DNA of 64,000 nucleotides from UBA1309 sp047605645 (GCA_047605645.1 JASGFJ010000005.1:62001-126000); one strand, 5' to 3'. Positions 16,201-25,174 are shown, counted from the stretch's first letter. A program made the numbers and translations. Notes: generated by a model from the sequence alone, not told the origin.

Positions 16201-18465
16201 ATGATGAAATTAAAAAAAGCACTGGCCATGATGGCTTTCTCTCTTTGCATTGCAAATCCGGTTTTGTCGCAGGATGTAAACATCATTCCAAAGCCCAATG
16301 AAATGAAAATTCAGGAAGGAAAATTTGTCTTTAAAAACGGTTTATCCATTTATGCTCCTCAAAATTCAAGAGCAAGGAATCTATTGGAAAAGAAATTATC
16401 CACAGCAGCAGGAATCCAACTAAAGTCAGTATCATCGGAAAAAGCAGCTACTATCCAGCTTAAAATTACACTTAACAAAACAACAAGCAAAGAAGGGTAT
16501 TCACTGCAAATCAATCCCCGCTCTGTACTTATCACAGCATCCACTGAAGATGGATTGTATTACGGTGTTCAAACCTTATTGCAACTTCTTCCGCCGGAAA
16601 TTGAAAGTAAAACTAAGACAACAGCCAATTGGCAGGTTCCCTGTTTGCGTATTGAGGATTCACCACGTTTTGCATACCGTGGTATTCTGTTGGATTGTTG
16701 CCGTCATTTTACGACAGTAGAAGAAATTAAGAAGCTGATGGATGTGTTTGCCATGTATAAAATCAATAAATTTCATTGGCATCTAACAGAAGATCAAGCC
16801 TGGCGTATTGAGATCAAAAAGTACCCCAAACTGACTTCTGTGGGTGGCTTTCGCGAAGAAAACGGAAAAATGTATGGCGGATATTATACACAGGAACAAA
16901 TCAAAGACATCATCCGCTATGCAGCAGATAGAAATATCGAAGTCATTCCGGAAATTGAAATGCCGGGACATGCTCTGGCTGCTCTTTCTGCTTATCCTCA
17001 ATATTCCTGCACAGGAGGTCCGTTCAAGCCAAGAATCATTTGGGGAGTAGAAGACGATGTATTTTGTGCCGGTAACGAAGCGACATACACTTTTCTTGAA
17101 AGTATTCTGGACGAAGTTTGTGCTTTGTTTCCATCTAAAATTGTACATATCGGAGGTGATGAGTGCCCGAAGATCCGTTGGAAAAATTGTCCTAAATGCC
17201 AGGCAATGATCCACAAAAATAAGTTGAAATCGGAAGAAGAACTCCAAAGCTATTTTACGAAACGAATTGAGAAATATCTGGCAGGTAAAGGAAAGCGGAT
17301 GTTTGGTTGGGATGAAATCATGGAAGGTGGAATCGACACGACTGCAATGATCATGTCTTGGCGAGGAGAACAAGGTGGTATTGATGCGGCCAATGCAGGG
17401 CACGATGTTGTGATGACCCCCAACTCTTATCTATATCTCGACCATTATCAAGGCAGTTGGCTGTGTGAGGATGTAAAAATAGGCGGTTTGACCACTTTAC
17501 AGAAAACCTACAGCTACGAACCTCTCCCCAAATCAATCACTTCAGATAAAGCACATCATATCCTGGGTCTACAGGGAAATTTATGGCAGGAATATATGTT
17601 TAAACCCAATCAGATAGAATATCAATTATTTCCCAAAACAACAGCTATCGCGGAAGTAGGTTGGACAAAAGCAGACAAGAAAAACGAGGACAGCTTTATC
17701 CGACGGATAGACGATCATCAGATTCGCTGGGATTTCCACAACTTGAATTATTACATTCCGATGCCTGAAGGAAATATGAACTTCATTCAATTCGTTGATA
17801 CGACGAGTCTTGCATTCTCTAGCAACCGCGGAGTGAAAATCGTATATACACTCGACGGAAGTGAACCAACTGCCCAATCGACTGTGTATACTTCTCCTAT
17901 AAAAATTCAGAAAAATACAACAATAAAACTTCGAAGTGTGCTTCCTCAGGGAAAATTAAGTCCGGTCAGGACAGTTGAAGCCACATTGACAAAACCTTAT
18001 TCAGGCATTGCAAACATCGAAGATCTACAAAAGGGAATGCGCATGAAATATGTTAGAAATGGTAATTTGACCCGCCCTGAAGAGCTGACATCAATAACAG
18101 GATGGCAAGATTCCATCGTTGCAAGCCCGAACGATTTCTTCAAGTTGAAAGGCAAAGAGCAGACTGGCGGAGCAGCCATTTTCACAGGATATATTCATAT
18201 CGAAAAAGATGGTATTTATACGCTGCATTGTCTTGCTGATCAATTTTTCTTAGGAGATAAATTGATGATTTCAAATAATAAAATGAAGAAAAACGGAAAA
18301 ACAGACATTACCGTTCCCATGACAGCCGGTTATTACCCGGTAAAGATTGTCTTACTGAACAGGCAGTATGACGGAGTTGTTTCCCAATGGGTAGATACAC
18401 GAGTCACTATTCGTCCCACGGAAAGCCTGAATACAGATACTGCAACTCCGGTCTTCTATAAATAA
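16201..18465 (+). CDS. Secreted beta-N-acetylhexosaminidase, GH20
   Basis: 754 residues. A signal peptide ends at about residue 23 (ANPVLSQD). The GH20b N-terminal domain is at about 25-150. The catalytic barrel starts at about 157 (FAYRGILLDCCRHF), with WHLTEDQAWRIEI and the catalytic pair Asp320-Glu321 in HIGGDECPK. It cleaves terminal GlcNAc or GalNAc by substrate-assisted catalysis. After the barrel comes a chitobiase C-terminal-type beta domain (VKIVYTLDGSEPTAQSTVYT, about 545-600), then a PA14-like region (about 610-740). The gene starts 195 bases after the fucosidase; the gap holds TATTCC-AAG-GGAATA (16062-16076), a possible operator, so it may have its own promoter. Confidence 0.94.
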   Translation: MMKLKKALAMMAFSLCIANPVLSQDVNIIPKPNEMKIQEGKFVFKNGLSIYAPQNSRARNLLEKKLSTAAGIQLKSVSSEKAATIQLKITLNKTTSKEGYSLQINPRSVLITASTEDGLYYGVQTLLQLLPPEIESKTKTTANWQVPCLRIEDSPRFAYRGILLDCCRHFTTVEEIKKLMDVFAMYKINKFHWHLTEDQAWRIEIKKYPKLTSVGGFREENGKMYGGYYTQEQIKDIIRYAADRNIEVIPEIEMPGHALAALSAYPQYSCTGGPFKPRIIWGVEDDVFCAGNEATYTFLESILDEVCALFPSKIVHIGGDECPKIRWKNCPKCQAMIHKNKLKSEEELQSYFTKRIEKYLAGKGKRMFGWDEIMEGGIDTTAMIMSWRGEQGGIDAANAGHDVVMTPNSYLYLDHYQGSWLCEDVKIGGLTTLQKTYSYEPLPKSITSDKAHHILGLQGNLWQEYMFKPNQIEYQLFPKTTAIAEVGWTKADKKNEDSFIRRIDDHQIRWDFHNLNYYIPMPEGNMNFIQFVDTTSLAFSSNRGVKIVYTLDGSEPTAQSTVYTSPIKIQKNTTIKLRSVLPQGKLSPVRTVEATLTKPYSGIANIEDLQKGMRMKYVRNGNLTRPEELTSITGWQDSIVASPNDFFKLKGKEQTGGAAIFTGYIHIEKDGIYTLHCLADQFFLGDKLMISNNKMKKNGKTDITVPMTAGYYPVKIVLLNRQYDGVVSQWVDTRVTIRPTESLNTDTATPVFYK

Positions 18466-18495
18466 GGCAGGAAAAAAGTCTTACACTTCATGGAG

Positions 18496-18548
18496 AAAAA
18501 GAGAAAGACGGATATGATATTGAATCATTAGTCCGCCTTTCTCTTTTT
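18496..18548. terminator. Bidirectional terminator between GH20 and DUF3570 genes
   Basis: Left arm 18496-18512 (A5, GAGAAAG, CGGA) pairs with right arm 18532-18548 (TCCG, CTTTCTC, T5) with one mismatch. Runs of A on the left and T on the right allow stops in both directions. Confidence 0.85.
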
Positions 18549-18567
18549 ATAAAAAATCTTTATGTCT

Positions 18568-19800
18568 CTATTTGAATTTCAAAGTCATTGTGATCAGCTG
18601 AGCGTGTAATCCATCATTTCGCTTATAGAAATTATAGCGAAACTCAGCGGTATTCAACGGTCTGATCCCCAACAACCCTGTTCCTGATACAATACGGAAA
18701 TTTAGCCCCAACATATTGCTCGTAAACTTGGATAAATCATAATCACTTGTGTAATATTCTTCCGATGCGCTATGTTCTCCATAAGGCTTGAAATACTTCG
18801 TCCCATTCTGCGAATAAAAACGGTAGAAGGGTGCCAGCGACATGAATGGAGTGATTTTGTACGGAAGTTCCAGTTCGACCGTATGTGCCGTCAAATTCCA
18901 GCTATCAGTGTAGAAACGATAGAAACTTCGGACAATCAAGCGATCGGTAGCAAACCAATTGGCACGAACGCCAATAGGTAGTTTAAACCGCTTATCCGGC
19001 ATTTTTTCCGAATAAGCCCCCAGACTTAAGTCCGTGAAGTAAACCCGCTGATAAGCGGTACCTAACTGTCCTGTTTGATATCCTAAGTCAGCGAGTAAAG
19101 ACATCTGCAGCTCTTTGTTCACAACCTGGCTCCATGAAAGAGCTAAATTATACGAATTTCGGGGAGCATGATCCAATTGCTTGTATTTGAATCCATTGTT
19201 GTAAGCGTCTCTCAATTCGGCCGGAAGAATGATTTTCCATGTATCCAAAAACACGGATGCTTTTGCCGAAAGCTCCGTATTCCCTCCATTCAAAGTTTTA
19301 GCATACAATAAATTAACTCCATAAGAAGTATAATCAAACTCTTTAGAAAAAGACAATCCTCCTCCCAATGAATAATTTTTTGACGCATTTTCAAACAAAT
19401 AATTCAAAGCCGGAGAAATACGGGTATCGTGTCGGGAAGCAGACGACAAAGTAAAGCCTTTAGTAGCAGCCGAAGCCTGTGTAGCTGTGCTTACTTTATC
19501 GATATTATCGGAAGAAGCAGAGGTATAGGAGTCAACTCCGAGTTCGATGCTATAGCGGTGAATATTACTTTTTCGATCTACCCGACTCAATTGTAAGTCG
19601 ATTGTGTTTCCGAAATCAGACAATTTCTCAGTTCCTTCTCCACCTGTTACAGCTGAATGGATTCCATTCTGATGATAATAGCTGGAAACAAAATTAACTT
19701 CATCCACTTTCAGTTTCCGATAGCCGGTAGAGTCTGTTTGAGCCTTTGCGATGTTTAGCAAAAATGCAAAAGATGCAACTGTAAGCATTATTTTTTTCAT
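18568..19800 (-). CDS. DUF3570 outer-membrane beta-barrel protein
   Basis: 410 residues with a signal peptide (MLTVASFAFLLNIAKAQ). The mature chain is a series of alternating, aromatic-rich strands (DLQLSRVDRKSNIHRYSIEL, RLIVRSFYRFYTDSWNLTAH) and ends in FYKRNDGLHAQLITMTLKFK. A final strand ending in an aromatic residue or Lys fits an outer-membrane barrel. I assign DUF3570 from this pattern and from its neighbours. It is last in the operon thioredoxin-apbE-DUF4266-DUF3570; only 18 bases separate it from the DUF4266 gene. It may be the outer-membrane partner of a periplasmic redox or flavoprotein module. No ligand or activity is evident. Confidence 0.82.
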   Translation of the reverse strand: MKKIMLTVASFAFLLNIAKAQTDSTGYRKLKVDEVNFVSSYYHQNGIHSAVTGGEGTEKLSDFGNTIDLQLSRVDRKSNIHRYSIELGVDSYTSASSDNIDKVSTATQASAATKGFTLSSASRHDTRISPALNYLFENASKNYSLGGGLSFSKEFDYTSYGVNLLYAKTLNGGNTELSAKASVFLDTWKIILPAELRDAYNNGFKYKQLDHAPRNSYNLALSWSQVVNKELQMSLLADLGYQTGQLGTAYQRVYFTDLSLGAYSEKMPDKRFKLPIGVRANWFATDRLIVRSFYRFYTDSWNLTAHTVELELPYKITPFMSLAPFYRFYSQNGTKYFKPYGEHSASEEYYTSDYDLSKFTSNMLGLNFRIVSGTGLLGIRPLNTAEFRYNFYKRNDGLHAQLITMTLKFK

Positions 19801-19818
19801 AATCTTCTATCTCTTTTT

Positions 19819-20034
19819 TTAGTTACATCCACATCCACCACCGGTTCTGCCGCCATTTCCTCCACTGGCGCCTTCGCGATACATCAGAAAATTATTCTGA
19901 TACTTCTCAACATTTCTGCTTGACAACACCATTTCAGCGTCGTTGAGCTTCGCTTTTTGATACGGTTTCACGCTTTGGCAGGAAACCAGATTTAAAAAGA
20001 CGATGCAAAATACAATCCCGTAAATTATTTTCAT
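19819..20034 (-). CDS. DUF4266 small lipoprotein with Gly/Cys tail
   Basis: 71 residues. A lipoprotein signal peptide ends in the lipobox LVSC (Cys19), leaving a mature chain of about 53 residues. The conserved segment KAKLNDAEMVLSSRNVEKYQ is followed by YREGASGGNGG and the terminal GGGCGCN. This Gly-rich end with two Cys matches what I recall of DUF4266. It may bind metal, form a disulfide with the thioredoxin partner, or be modified by the neighbouring ApbE; no classical SGAT-type flavinylation site is present, though EGASGG is loosely similar. The start overlaps the apbE stop (ATGA), so the two are translationally coupled. Confidence 0.85.
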   Translation of the reverse strand: MKIIYGIVFCIVFLNLVSCQSVKPYQKAKLNDAEMVLSSRNVEKYQNNFLMYREGASGGNGGRTGGGCGCN

Positions 20035-20960
20035 TCAGTCTTTAAATTTATTTGATTAGACACATGTATTTGGTTCATGTCATCCACCAGGATGCATTCA
20101 ATTCCTTTAATTTGATTGATAAAATCAATTCCTTGCCGTATTCCCAGAATGGAAACAGGAGTTGCCATAGCATCAGCGAGTTCCGCATTTGAGGTAATGA
20201 TTGTCACACTTTTGATCCCACGGATAGGATATCCTGTTTTAGGATTGATGGTATGTGAATAAAGTTGTCCGCCAATAACAACAAATTTCTCATAATTTCC
20301 GGAGGTTGCCACTGACATATTGGTAATATTCAGTGTCGAAAAAAAAGTATCTCTCAAATTCGGATTCGCAATTCCAATGGTCCAAGGATGTCCATTTTCC
20401 TGATATCCCCAGGCATTCAAATCACCTGAAGCATTCACCAAGCCATTTTCTGTTCCGGCTTGTAAAAGGACTCGTTTTGCGCAATCTGCCGCGTATCCTT
20501 TTCCGATGCCTCCGAAGCCAATGCGCATTCCTTTTTTCTTCAGAAATATGGTTTTATTCACTTCATCGAGAACAATGTTTCTGTAATTGATTAAACTCAC
20601 CGATTTGCGAGCTTTGATTTTGTCGGGAAGTTTTGTCATTCCTTTGTTGAAATTCCAGAAATCGGCATCCAAAGAGCCGTACGATAAGTCGAAATATCCT
20701 TGAGTTAACTCAGATATTCTCTGTGCGCGGGCCACCAGTTGGAAAAACTCGTCAGTAACCTCCACGGGATTAATTCCCGCCATCCGGTTCACCTGGTTCG
20801 TTAAACTGTCGCCTTTGTAAGTGGTAAAAAGTTGTTCTATGCGTTTGATTTCATGAATAGCCAATTCAATAAGCTGCTTGCCTTCCGTTTCGTTTTGGCT
20901 CAGTAGAATAAACTCAAACGTATTTCCCATGAGTAAGGTCTGATGCCTGACTAAGACCAT
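20031..20960 (-). CDS. apbE: FAD:protein FMN transferase (ApbE family)
   Basis: 309 residues. ApbE moves FMN from FAD onto a Thr or Ser of target proteins outside the cytoplasm. Motifs present: FGGIGKGYAAD (149-159) for FAD binding, NASGDLNAWG (176-185), SHTINPKTGYPI (235-246) and ADAMAT (262-267) for Mg2+. The chain starts directly at the mature domain (RHQTLLMGNTFEF), with no signal peptide or lipobox, although most ApbE proteins are exported. The upstream thioredoxin gene is in the same frame: its TAA (20969-20967) is followed by two codons and then this ATG. The protein may act in the cytoplasm, or the two genes may be a split version of an exported fusion. The 3' end overlaps DUF4266. 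Confidence 0.93.
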   Translation of the reverse strand: MVLVRHQTLLMGNTFEFILLSQNETEGKQLIELAIHEIKRIEQLFTTYKGDSLTNQVNRMAGINPVEVTDEFFQLVARAQRISELTQGYFDLSYGSLDADFWNFNKGMTKLPDKIKARKSVSLINYRNIVLDEVNKTIFLKKKGMRIGFGGIGKGYAADCAKRVLLQAGTENGLVNASGDLNAWGYQENGHPWTIGIANPNLRDTFFSTLNITNMSVATSGNYEKFVVIGGQLYSHTINPKTGYPIRGIKSVTIITSNAELADAMATPVSILGIRQGIDFINQIKGIECILVDDMNQIHVSNQINLKTE

Positions 20961-20966
20961 TTGCCT

Positions 20967-21407
20967 TTATTTCATAAGATTAGCAATTTCACGGGTATAA
21001 TCATCAACAACCAGTTTCCGGTTAAATCCGTGCCATTGATAAAGCACTTTTCCATCAGCATCCAGCAGTACCATGAAAGGAAATTCCCCTTTGGTGTTGT
21101 ATTGCTCAGCCAATTTATCATTAGCTTCCTGGTCTTCTTTGGACAATGCATTCTTTTTTGCACGAGGAAAATCAGCATTTAAGATAATCAGTCGGTCTTT
21201 CGCAAATTGTTGAAAATTATCACTTTCAATAATTGTTTTTTGTAACTGAATGCAGGGAATACACCAATCTGAACCGGAAAACTTCAACAGAATCAGCTTA
21301 TGAGTAGCTTTAGCTTCTGATTCTGCCGCTTTCAAATCATTTTTTTGAGCAAAGCCTTCAAACGCACATAAGGCCATGCTAAGGATTAATAGACTCTTTT
21401 TCAGCAT
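20967..21407 (-). CDS. Secreted thioredoxin-family protein
   Basis: 146 residues. A signal peptide (LLILSMALCAFEGFAQ) is cut near residue 21. The thioredoxin fold carries the active site SDWCIPC (Cys49, Cys52), followed by the cis-Pro region GEFPFMVLLDADG. It probably works in the periplasm as a disulfide reductase or oxidase and resembles the Bacteroidota thioredoxin/DUF255-like group. It is the first gene of the cluster; apbE starts seven bases after its stop. A 6-bp inverted repeat CTAATC-GTTAA-GATTAG (21429-21445) lies 20 bases upstream of the ATG and could be an operator. It could keep the Cys residues of the DUF4266 tail reduced. Confidence 0.9.
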   Translation of the reverse strand: MLKKSLLILSMALCAFEGFAQKNDLKAAESEAKATHKLILLKFSGSDWCIPCIQLQKTIIESDNFQQFAKDRLIILNADFPRAKKNALSKEDQEANDKLAEQYNTKGEFPFMVLLDADGKVLYQWHGFNRKLVVDDYTREIANLMK

Positions 21408-21459
21408 ACTTTATCAAATTAAATAAGCCTAATCGTTAAGATTAGACTTAAGGTTTTAT

Positions 21460-22629
21460 TTATTGATATATAAACGTACCATGTTCGCTTATTATTGTAA
21501 GCTTTTTGGTTTCAGATGCTTCAACACGTCCTACAATTTGAGCATCAATATTGAAAGATTGTGAAATATCTATTATTTGTTGTGCATATTCCGGCGCTAC
21601 ATAAATCTCCATCCGGTGTCCCATATTGAACACGGTGAACATTTCTTTCCAGTCAGTGCCTGATTGTTCATGAATCAATTGAAATAGCGGAGGAGTAGGG
21701 AACAGGTTATCTTTTATCACATGTACTTTGTCTACAAAGTGAAGCACTTTTGTCTGTGCGCCTCCTGAGCAATGTACCATTCCGTGTATTTTGGGACGCA
21801 AAACATCTAAAATGCTCTTGATAACCGGTGCGTAGGTACGGGTAGGGGAAAGCACCAGTTTTCCTGCATCAATGCCCATTCCGCCAATCTCATCAGTTAA
21901 TTTTTTCTGTCCCGAATACACTAATTCCTGAGGAATAGCAGAATCGTAACTTTCGGGATATTTTTTAGCTAAGTAGTTGGCAAACACATCATGACGAGCC
22001 GAAGTGAGCCCATTGCTACCCATGCCGCCATTGTATTCTTTTTCATAAGTTGCTTGTCCTGAAGATGATAACCCAACAATTACATCACCGGGTTGAATGG
22101 TATGGTTAGAAATAACTTCAGAACGCTTCATCCGGCAAGCAACGGTACTGTCTACAATAATAGTACGTACTAAATCGCCGACATCAGCAGTTTCCCCGCC
22201 GGTCGGATAAATATGAACTCCTAATGCAGAAAGTTCTTCGCAAAGCTCTGATGTTCCGTTAATTATAGCAGATATTACTTCACCCGGGACAAGCATTTTA
22301 TTTCGTCCGATTGTCGAAGAAAGCAAAATATTGTCGGTGGCACCTACACAAAGTAAGTCATCTATATTCATAATCAAAGCATCCTGAGCAATTCCTCGCC
22401 AAACAGATAAATCACCGGTTTCACGCCAATACAAATAAGCCAAAGAAGATTTGGTTCCGGCACCGTCGGCATGCATGATGTTACAATATTCCGAATCGCC
22501 GCCCAGAATATCCGGTATGATTTTACAAAAAGCTTTGGGGAAAATTCCTTTATCAATGTTTTTGATGGCATTATGCACATCTTCTTTGGATGCTGAAACT
22601 CCACGTTGGTTGTAGCGTTGATTGCTCAT
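21460..22629 (-). CDS. purM: Phosphoribosylformylglycinamidine cyclo-ligase (AIR synthase)
   Basis: 389 residues, the length of the Bacteroidales form. It makes aminoimidazole ribonucleotide from formylglycinamidine ribonucleotide with ATP, the fifth step of purine synthesis. It shows the AIRS fold: MHADGAGTKSSLAYLYWRET (ATP and Mg2+ site), the Asp-rich NIDDLLCVGA (about 90-99), PTGGETADVGDLV, GLSSSGQATYEKEYNGGMGS, and near the end FNMGHRMEIYV. The family identity is secure. PurM is preferred to a generic AIR-synthase-related kinase because of the GETADV and FNMGHRMEI motifs. A -7 box TACATTTG (22660 to 22653, minus strand) lies 24 bases before the ATG. Confidence 0.9.
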   Translation of the reverse strand: MSNQRYNQRGVSASKEDVHNAIKNIDKGIFPKAFCKIIPDILGGDSEYCNIMHADGAGTKSSLAYLYWRETGDLSVWRGIAQDALIMNIDDLLCVGATDNILLSSTIGRNKMLVPGEVISAIINGTSELCEELSALGVHIYPTGGETADVGDLVRTIIVDSTVACRMKRSEVISNHTIQPGDVIVGLSSSGQATYEKEYNGGMGSNGLTSARHDVFANYLAKKYPESYDSAIPQELVYSGQKKLTDEIGGMGIDAGKLVLSPTRTYAPVIKSILDVLRPKIHGMVHCSGGAQTKVLHFVDKVHVIKDNLFPTPPLFQLIHEQSGTDWKEMFTVFNMGHRMEIYVAPEYAQQIIDISQSFNIDAQIVGRVEASETKKLTIISEHGTFIYQ

Positions 22630-22969
22630 AAACTGATATTTGATTTTTATGGCAAATGTACGTAAAATGTAAATAATATGGAGGTTAATGGAGATTGTTT
22701 TTTATGATTATCATTTGTTCTATAATTACCATTATGTTTAATTAAGTTTTAAATCATACGTATAAGCAATTTTATTTTGTTGAGAAATAGATTCCCAATT
22801 ATAAAAATAAAGGTATTTCAAGTCTCAGAAATGCTCAATCCTCTTTCCTTTTTTAATGCAGAAATTTTACCCCGTACACCTTATGGCTATTACAATATGA
22901 ATTGCTTATTCAAACGTCTTTGAGATTAGCTTTAAAAAGCTAGGCCTTTCCTTTCAAAAAAGATACGTC
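22630..22969. other. Intergenic region upstream of purM
   Basis: No open frame of note. The end nearest purM holds the -7 box TACATTTG (22653-22660, minus strand); no matching -33 box sits at the usual 20-nt spacing. The rest is AT-rich with nothing recognised until the terminator at 22970. Confidence 0.6.
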
Positions 22970-23006
22970 AAAAAAAATCCCAACGTGATTACACGTCGGG
23001 ATTTAT
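22970..23006 (-). terminator. Terminator of the DUF349 gene
   Basis: On the minus strand AAATCCC-GACGTG-TAAT-CACGTT-GGGATTT forms a stem of about 13 bp with one G-T pair, followed by a run of T. Confidence 0.85.
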
Positions 23007-23023
23007 ATAATTCTAATCTAAAT

Positions 23024-24886
23024 TCAATCTTCTTTGTCTTCGGTATTCAAATTGGTGTCGATTGTTTCAATTTTCTTCACCAAAATACCTAATTCATCTT
23101 TTAAAGCCTGAATCCGGTGTTCCATATCTTTTAAAAGACCACCACCTCCTTTAGAGGAAACCGATAAGAAACCGATATTATTCTCATAAGTTTGAATTTC
23201 TGATTTGACCTTATCAAACTGGCGCATCAGGCGATCTCTTTCATAGAACAGTTTTCCTTTTGCTTTTTCTCCACCGGCAATTCCTTCAATGGATGAACGG
23301 AATGCTTGCATACGGCGTTCAGACTTATCAATTCGTAATCTATCAAACTGAAGATCTGCCGCTTTTTGCATCTCCTTGTATATTTTATCTTTTTCACGGA
23401 AAGGAACAAATCCGACTTCATGCCACTGGTTAAGCAATGCTTTGAGCTGGGTACGAGCTTCTTCTGCAGGAAGATCTGTCGAAATAGCGTTGATATCTGC
23501 AATAATTTGCTTTTTCTTAGCCAAATTTGCTAATTCTTCTTCATGTTGGCTGGATGTATTCTTCTTTTTCTGCTCAAAGAAATAATCACAAGCCGTCACA
23601 AAACGCTTCCATATTGAATCTGAGAATTTACGAGGTATCTGTCCAATGGCTTTCCACTCTTTTTGGATAGCTATTAATTCGTCCCCTGTCCTCTTCCAGT
23701 CTGTGCTGTCTTTAAGTGCTTCCGCTTTTTCGCACAGCGCTATTTTTTTGGTTAAATTCTGATCGTATTCTTCTTTTATACTCTTGAAATACTGTGCCTT
23801 CGCTTCGAAAAACCTATCACAAGCCGCTCTAAAACGGTCAAAAATAAGTGAATTCATTTTTTTGGGAACAAAACTAATTGTTTTCCATAAAGCCTGAAGT
23901 TCCAGGATTTCTTTACTTTTGGCATCCCAATCTTTGAAATTTTTAAGCTCATCCAAATCAATGGATTCTATCTTTTCGCAAATTTCTGTTTTTTTTGCTA
24001 AGTTTTCTTCTTCCTGTACTTTCAGTGCTTCAAAATGCTTCTGATAGTTTTTATTTATGACTGTAGATGCATCTTTGAATTTTGTCCAGATTTCTTCACG
24101 GATATCTTTAGAAACCGGGCCTATTTCACGCCATTCCTGATGGAAGTTTTGCAATTGATAGAATGCAGAAACAGGATCAGACTCATCTTTGAGACGATCT
24201 ACGGCTTCAATAATTGCATTCTTCAATTCCAGATTTTTCTTGAAATCATAATCCCGCATTTCATTATTGATACGCACTAAGTCATAAAATTTTTCGGAAT
24301 AGATCTGATATGATTTCCAAAGCTCATTGACTTTAGCTAACGGAACTTGTTTAATTTCATTCCACTCTCTTTGCAGTTTTTTAAATTCATTAAACTGTTT
24401 GCCAAAATCTCCGGCTGATTCTTCTGACAATAAGCGCAAAGCCTCAATGATTGCTTGCTTCTTTTTCAGATTTTCTTCTTTTTCAGCTTCATCCTTTGCC
24501 AACAGTTCTGAACGTTTCTCTTTTATTTGATTATATAGATTTCTGAATTCTTCTTCCCCCGGAACTGGTATTTCCTCAAAGTTTTCATCTTCATTACGAC
24601 CACTTGCTTCGAATTCAGATTTAAGTCTCTCTTTTTCGGCATTGACAGCCTTTTGAAATTCATGTCTGATAGACTCCACAATGTTGCGCGCAGGCATGTT
24701 TTCATCCGTTAAGAAACTTTTCATCTTAAGCAGTAATTCTTCTTTTGACAGATTAGTATCTGTATCTGTTGAAAAACTTTCCGTAGGTTCTTCCTGTTGA
24801 CTTTCTGCAGATGCAGAATTTGAATCTGGATTAACAGTATTCGCTTCGTTATCTTTTGAAAGTTCGGAATCAAAAATCTCGTTCAT
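23024..24886 (-). CDS. DUF349 repeat protein
   Basis: 620 residues, highly charged and mainly helical. The first 110 residues are acidic and probably disordered. Five DUF349 repeats of about 70 residues follow (about 140-520), each built on a core like LKxLQxEWKxIGxVPxKxxxxxWxRF: REWNEIKQVPLAKVNELWKS, EWREIGPVSKDIREEIWTKF, LWKTISFVPKKMNSLIFDRF, EWKAIGQIPRKFSDSIWKRF, QWHEVGFVPFREKDKIYKEM. The C-terminus is a coiled coil with a Gly-rich break (SVSSKGGGGLLKD). There is no signal or membrane segment. DUF349 proteins are common in Bacteroidota; their role is not established. It stands alone with its own terminator. Confidence 0.88.
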   Translation of the reverse strand: MNEIFDSELSKDNEANTVNPDSNSASAESQQEEPTESFSTDTDTNLSKEELLLKMKSFLTDENMPARNIVESIRHEFQKAVNAEKERLKSEFEASGRNEDENFEEIPVPGEEEFRNLYNQIKEKRSELLAKDEAEKEENLKKKQAIIEALRLLSEESAGDFGKQFNEFKKLQREWNEIKQVPLAKVNELWKSYQIYSEKFYDLVRINNEMRDYDFKKNLELKNAIIEAVDRLKDESDPVSAFYQLQNFHQEWREIGPVSKDIREEIWTKFKDASTVINKNYQKHFEALKVQEEENLAKKTEICEKIESIDLDELKNFKDWDAKSKEILELQALWKTISFVPKKMNSLIFDRFRAACDRFFEAKAQYFKSIKEEYDQNLTKKIALCEKAEALKDSTDWKRTGDELIAIQKEWKAIGQIPRKFSDSIWKRFVTACDYFFEQKKKNTSSQHEEELANLAKKKQIIADINAISTDLPAEEARTQLKALLNQWHEVGFVPFREKDKIYKEMQKAADLQFDRLRIDKSERRMQAFRSSIEGIAGGEKAKGKLFYERDRLMRQFDKVKSEIQTYENNIGFLSVSSKGGGGLLKDMEHRIQALKDELGILVKKIETIDTNLNTEDKED

Positions 24887-25174
24887 AATGCGTGAGTTTG
24901 ATTAAATGCGTGACTTATTCTGTTTAGCAATGACAAAATAAGATATTTTTTTTTGATAAATGCAAGTTTGATTCAACTTTATTTTGTAAACGCGACATTT
25001 ATTCTTAAAATTTCAATATTTTTTTAGATTATCATCACTTCACGATAACATTCGCAGATTAATTATTTATATTTGAACCATAAACAAAGTATTTTTGTTT
25101 CTACCATTGAGGAAAAAATTCTTAATATGATGATTTTTTCTCGATAGATTAAACATTAAATAACACAAAAGAAC

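Noticed and set aside
16783..17403. 206-residue minus-strand open frame
   Set aside because: Antisense to the catalytic domain of the GH20 enzyme; no start context or domain.
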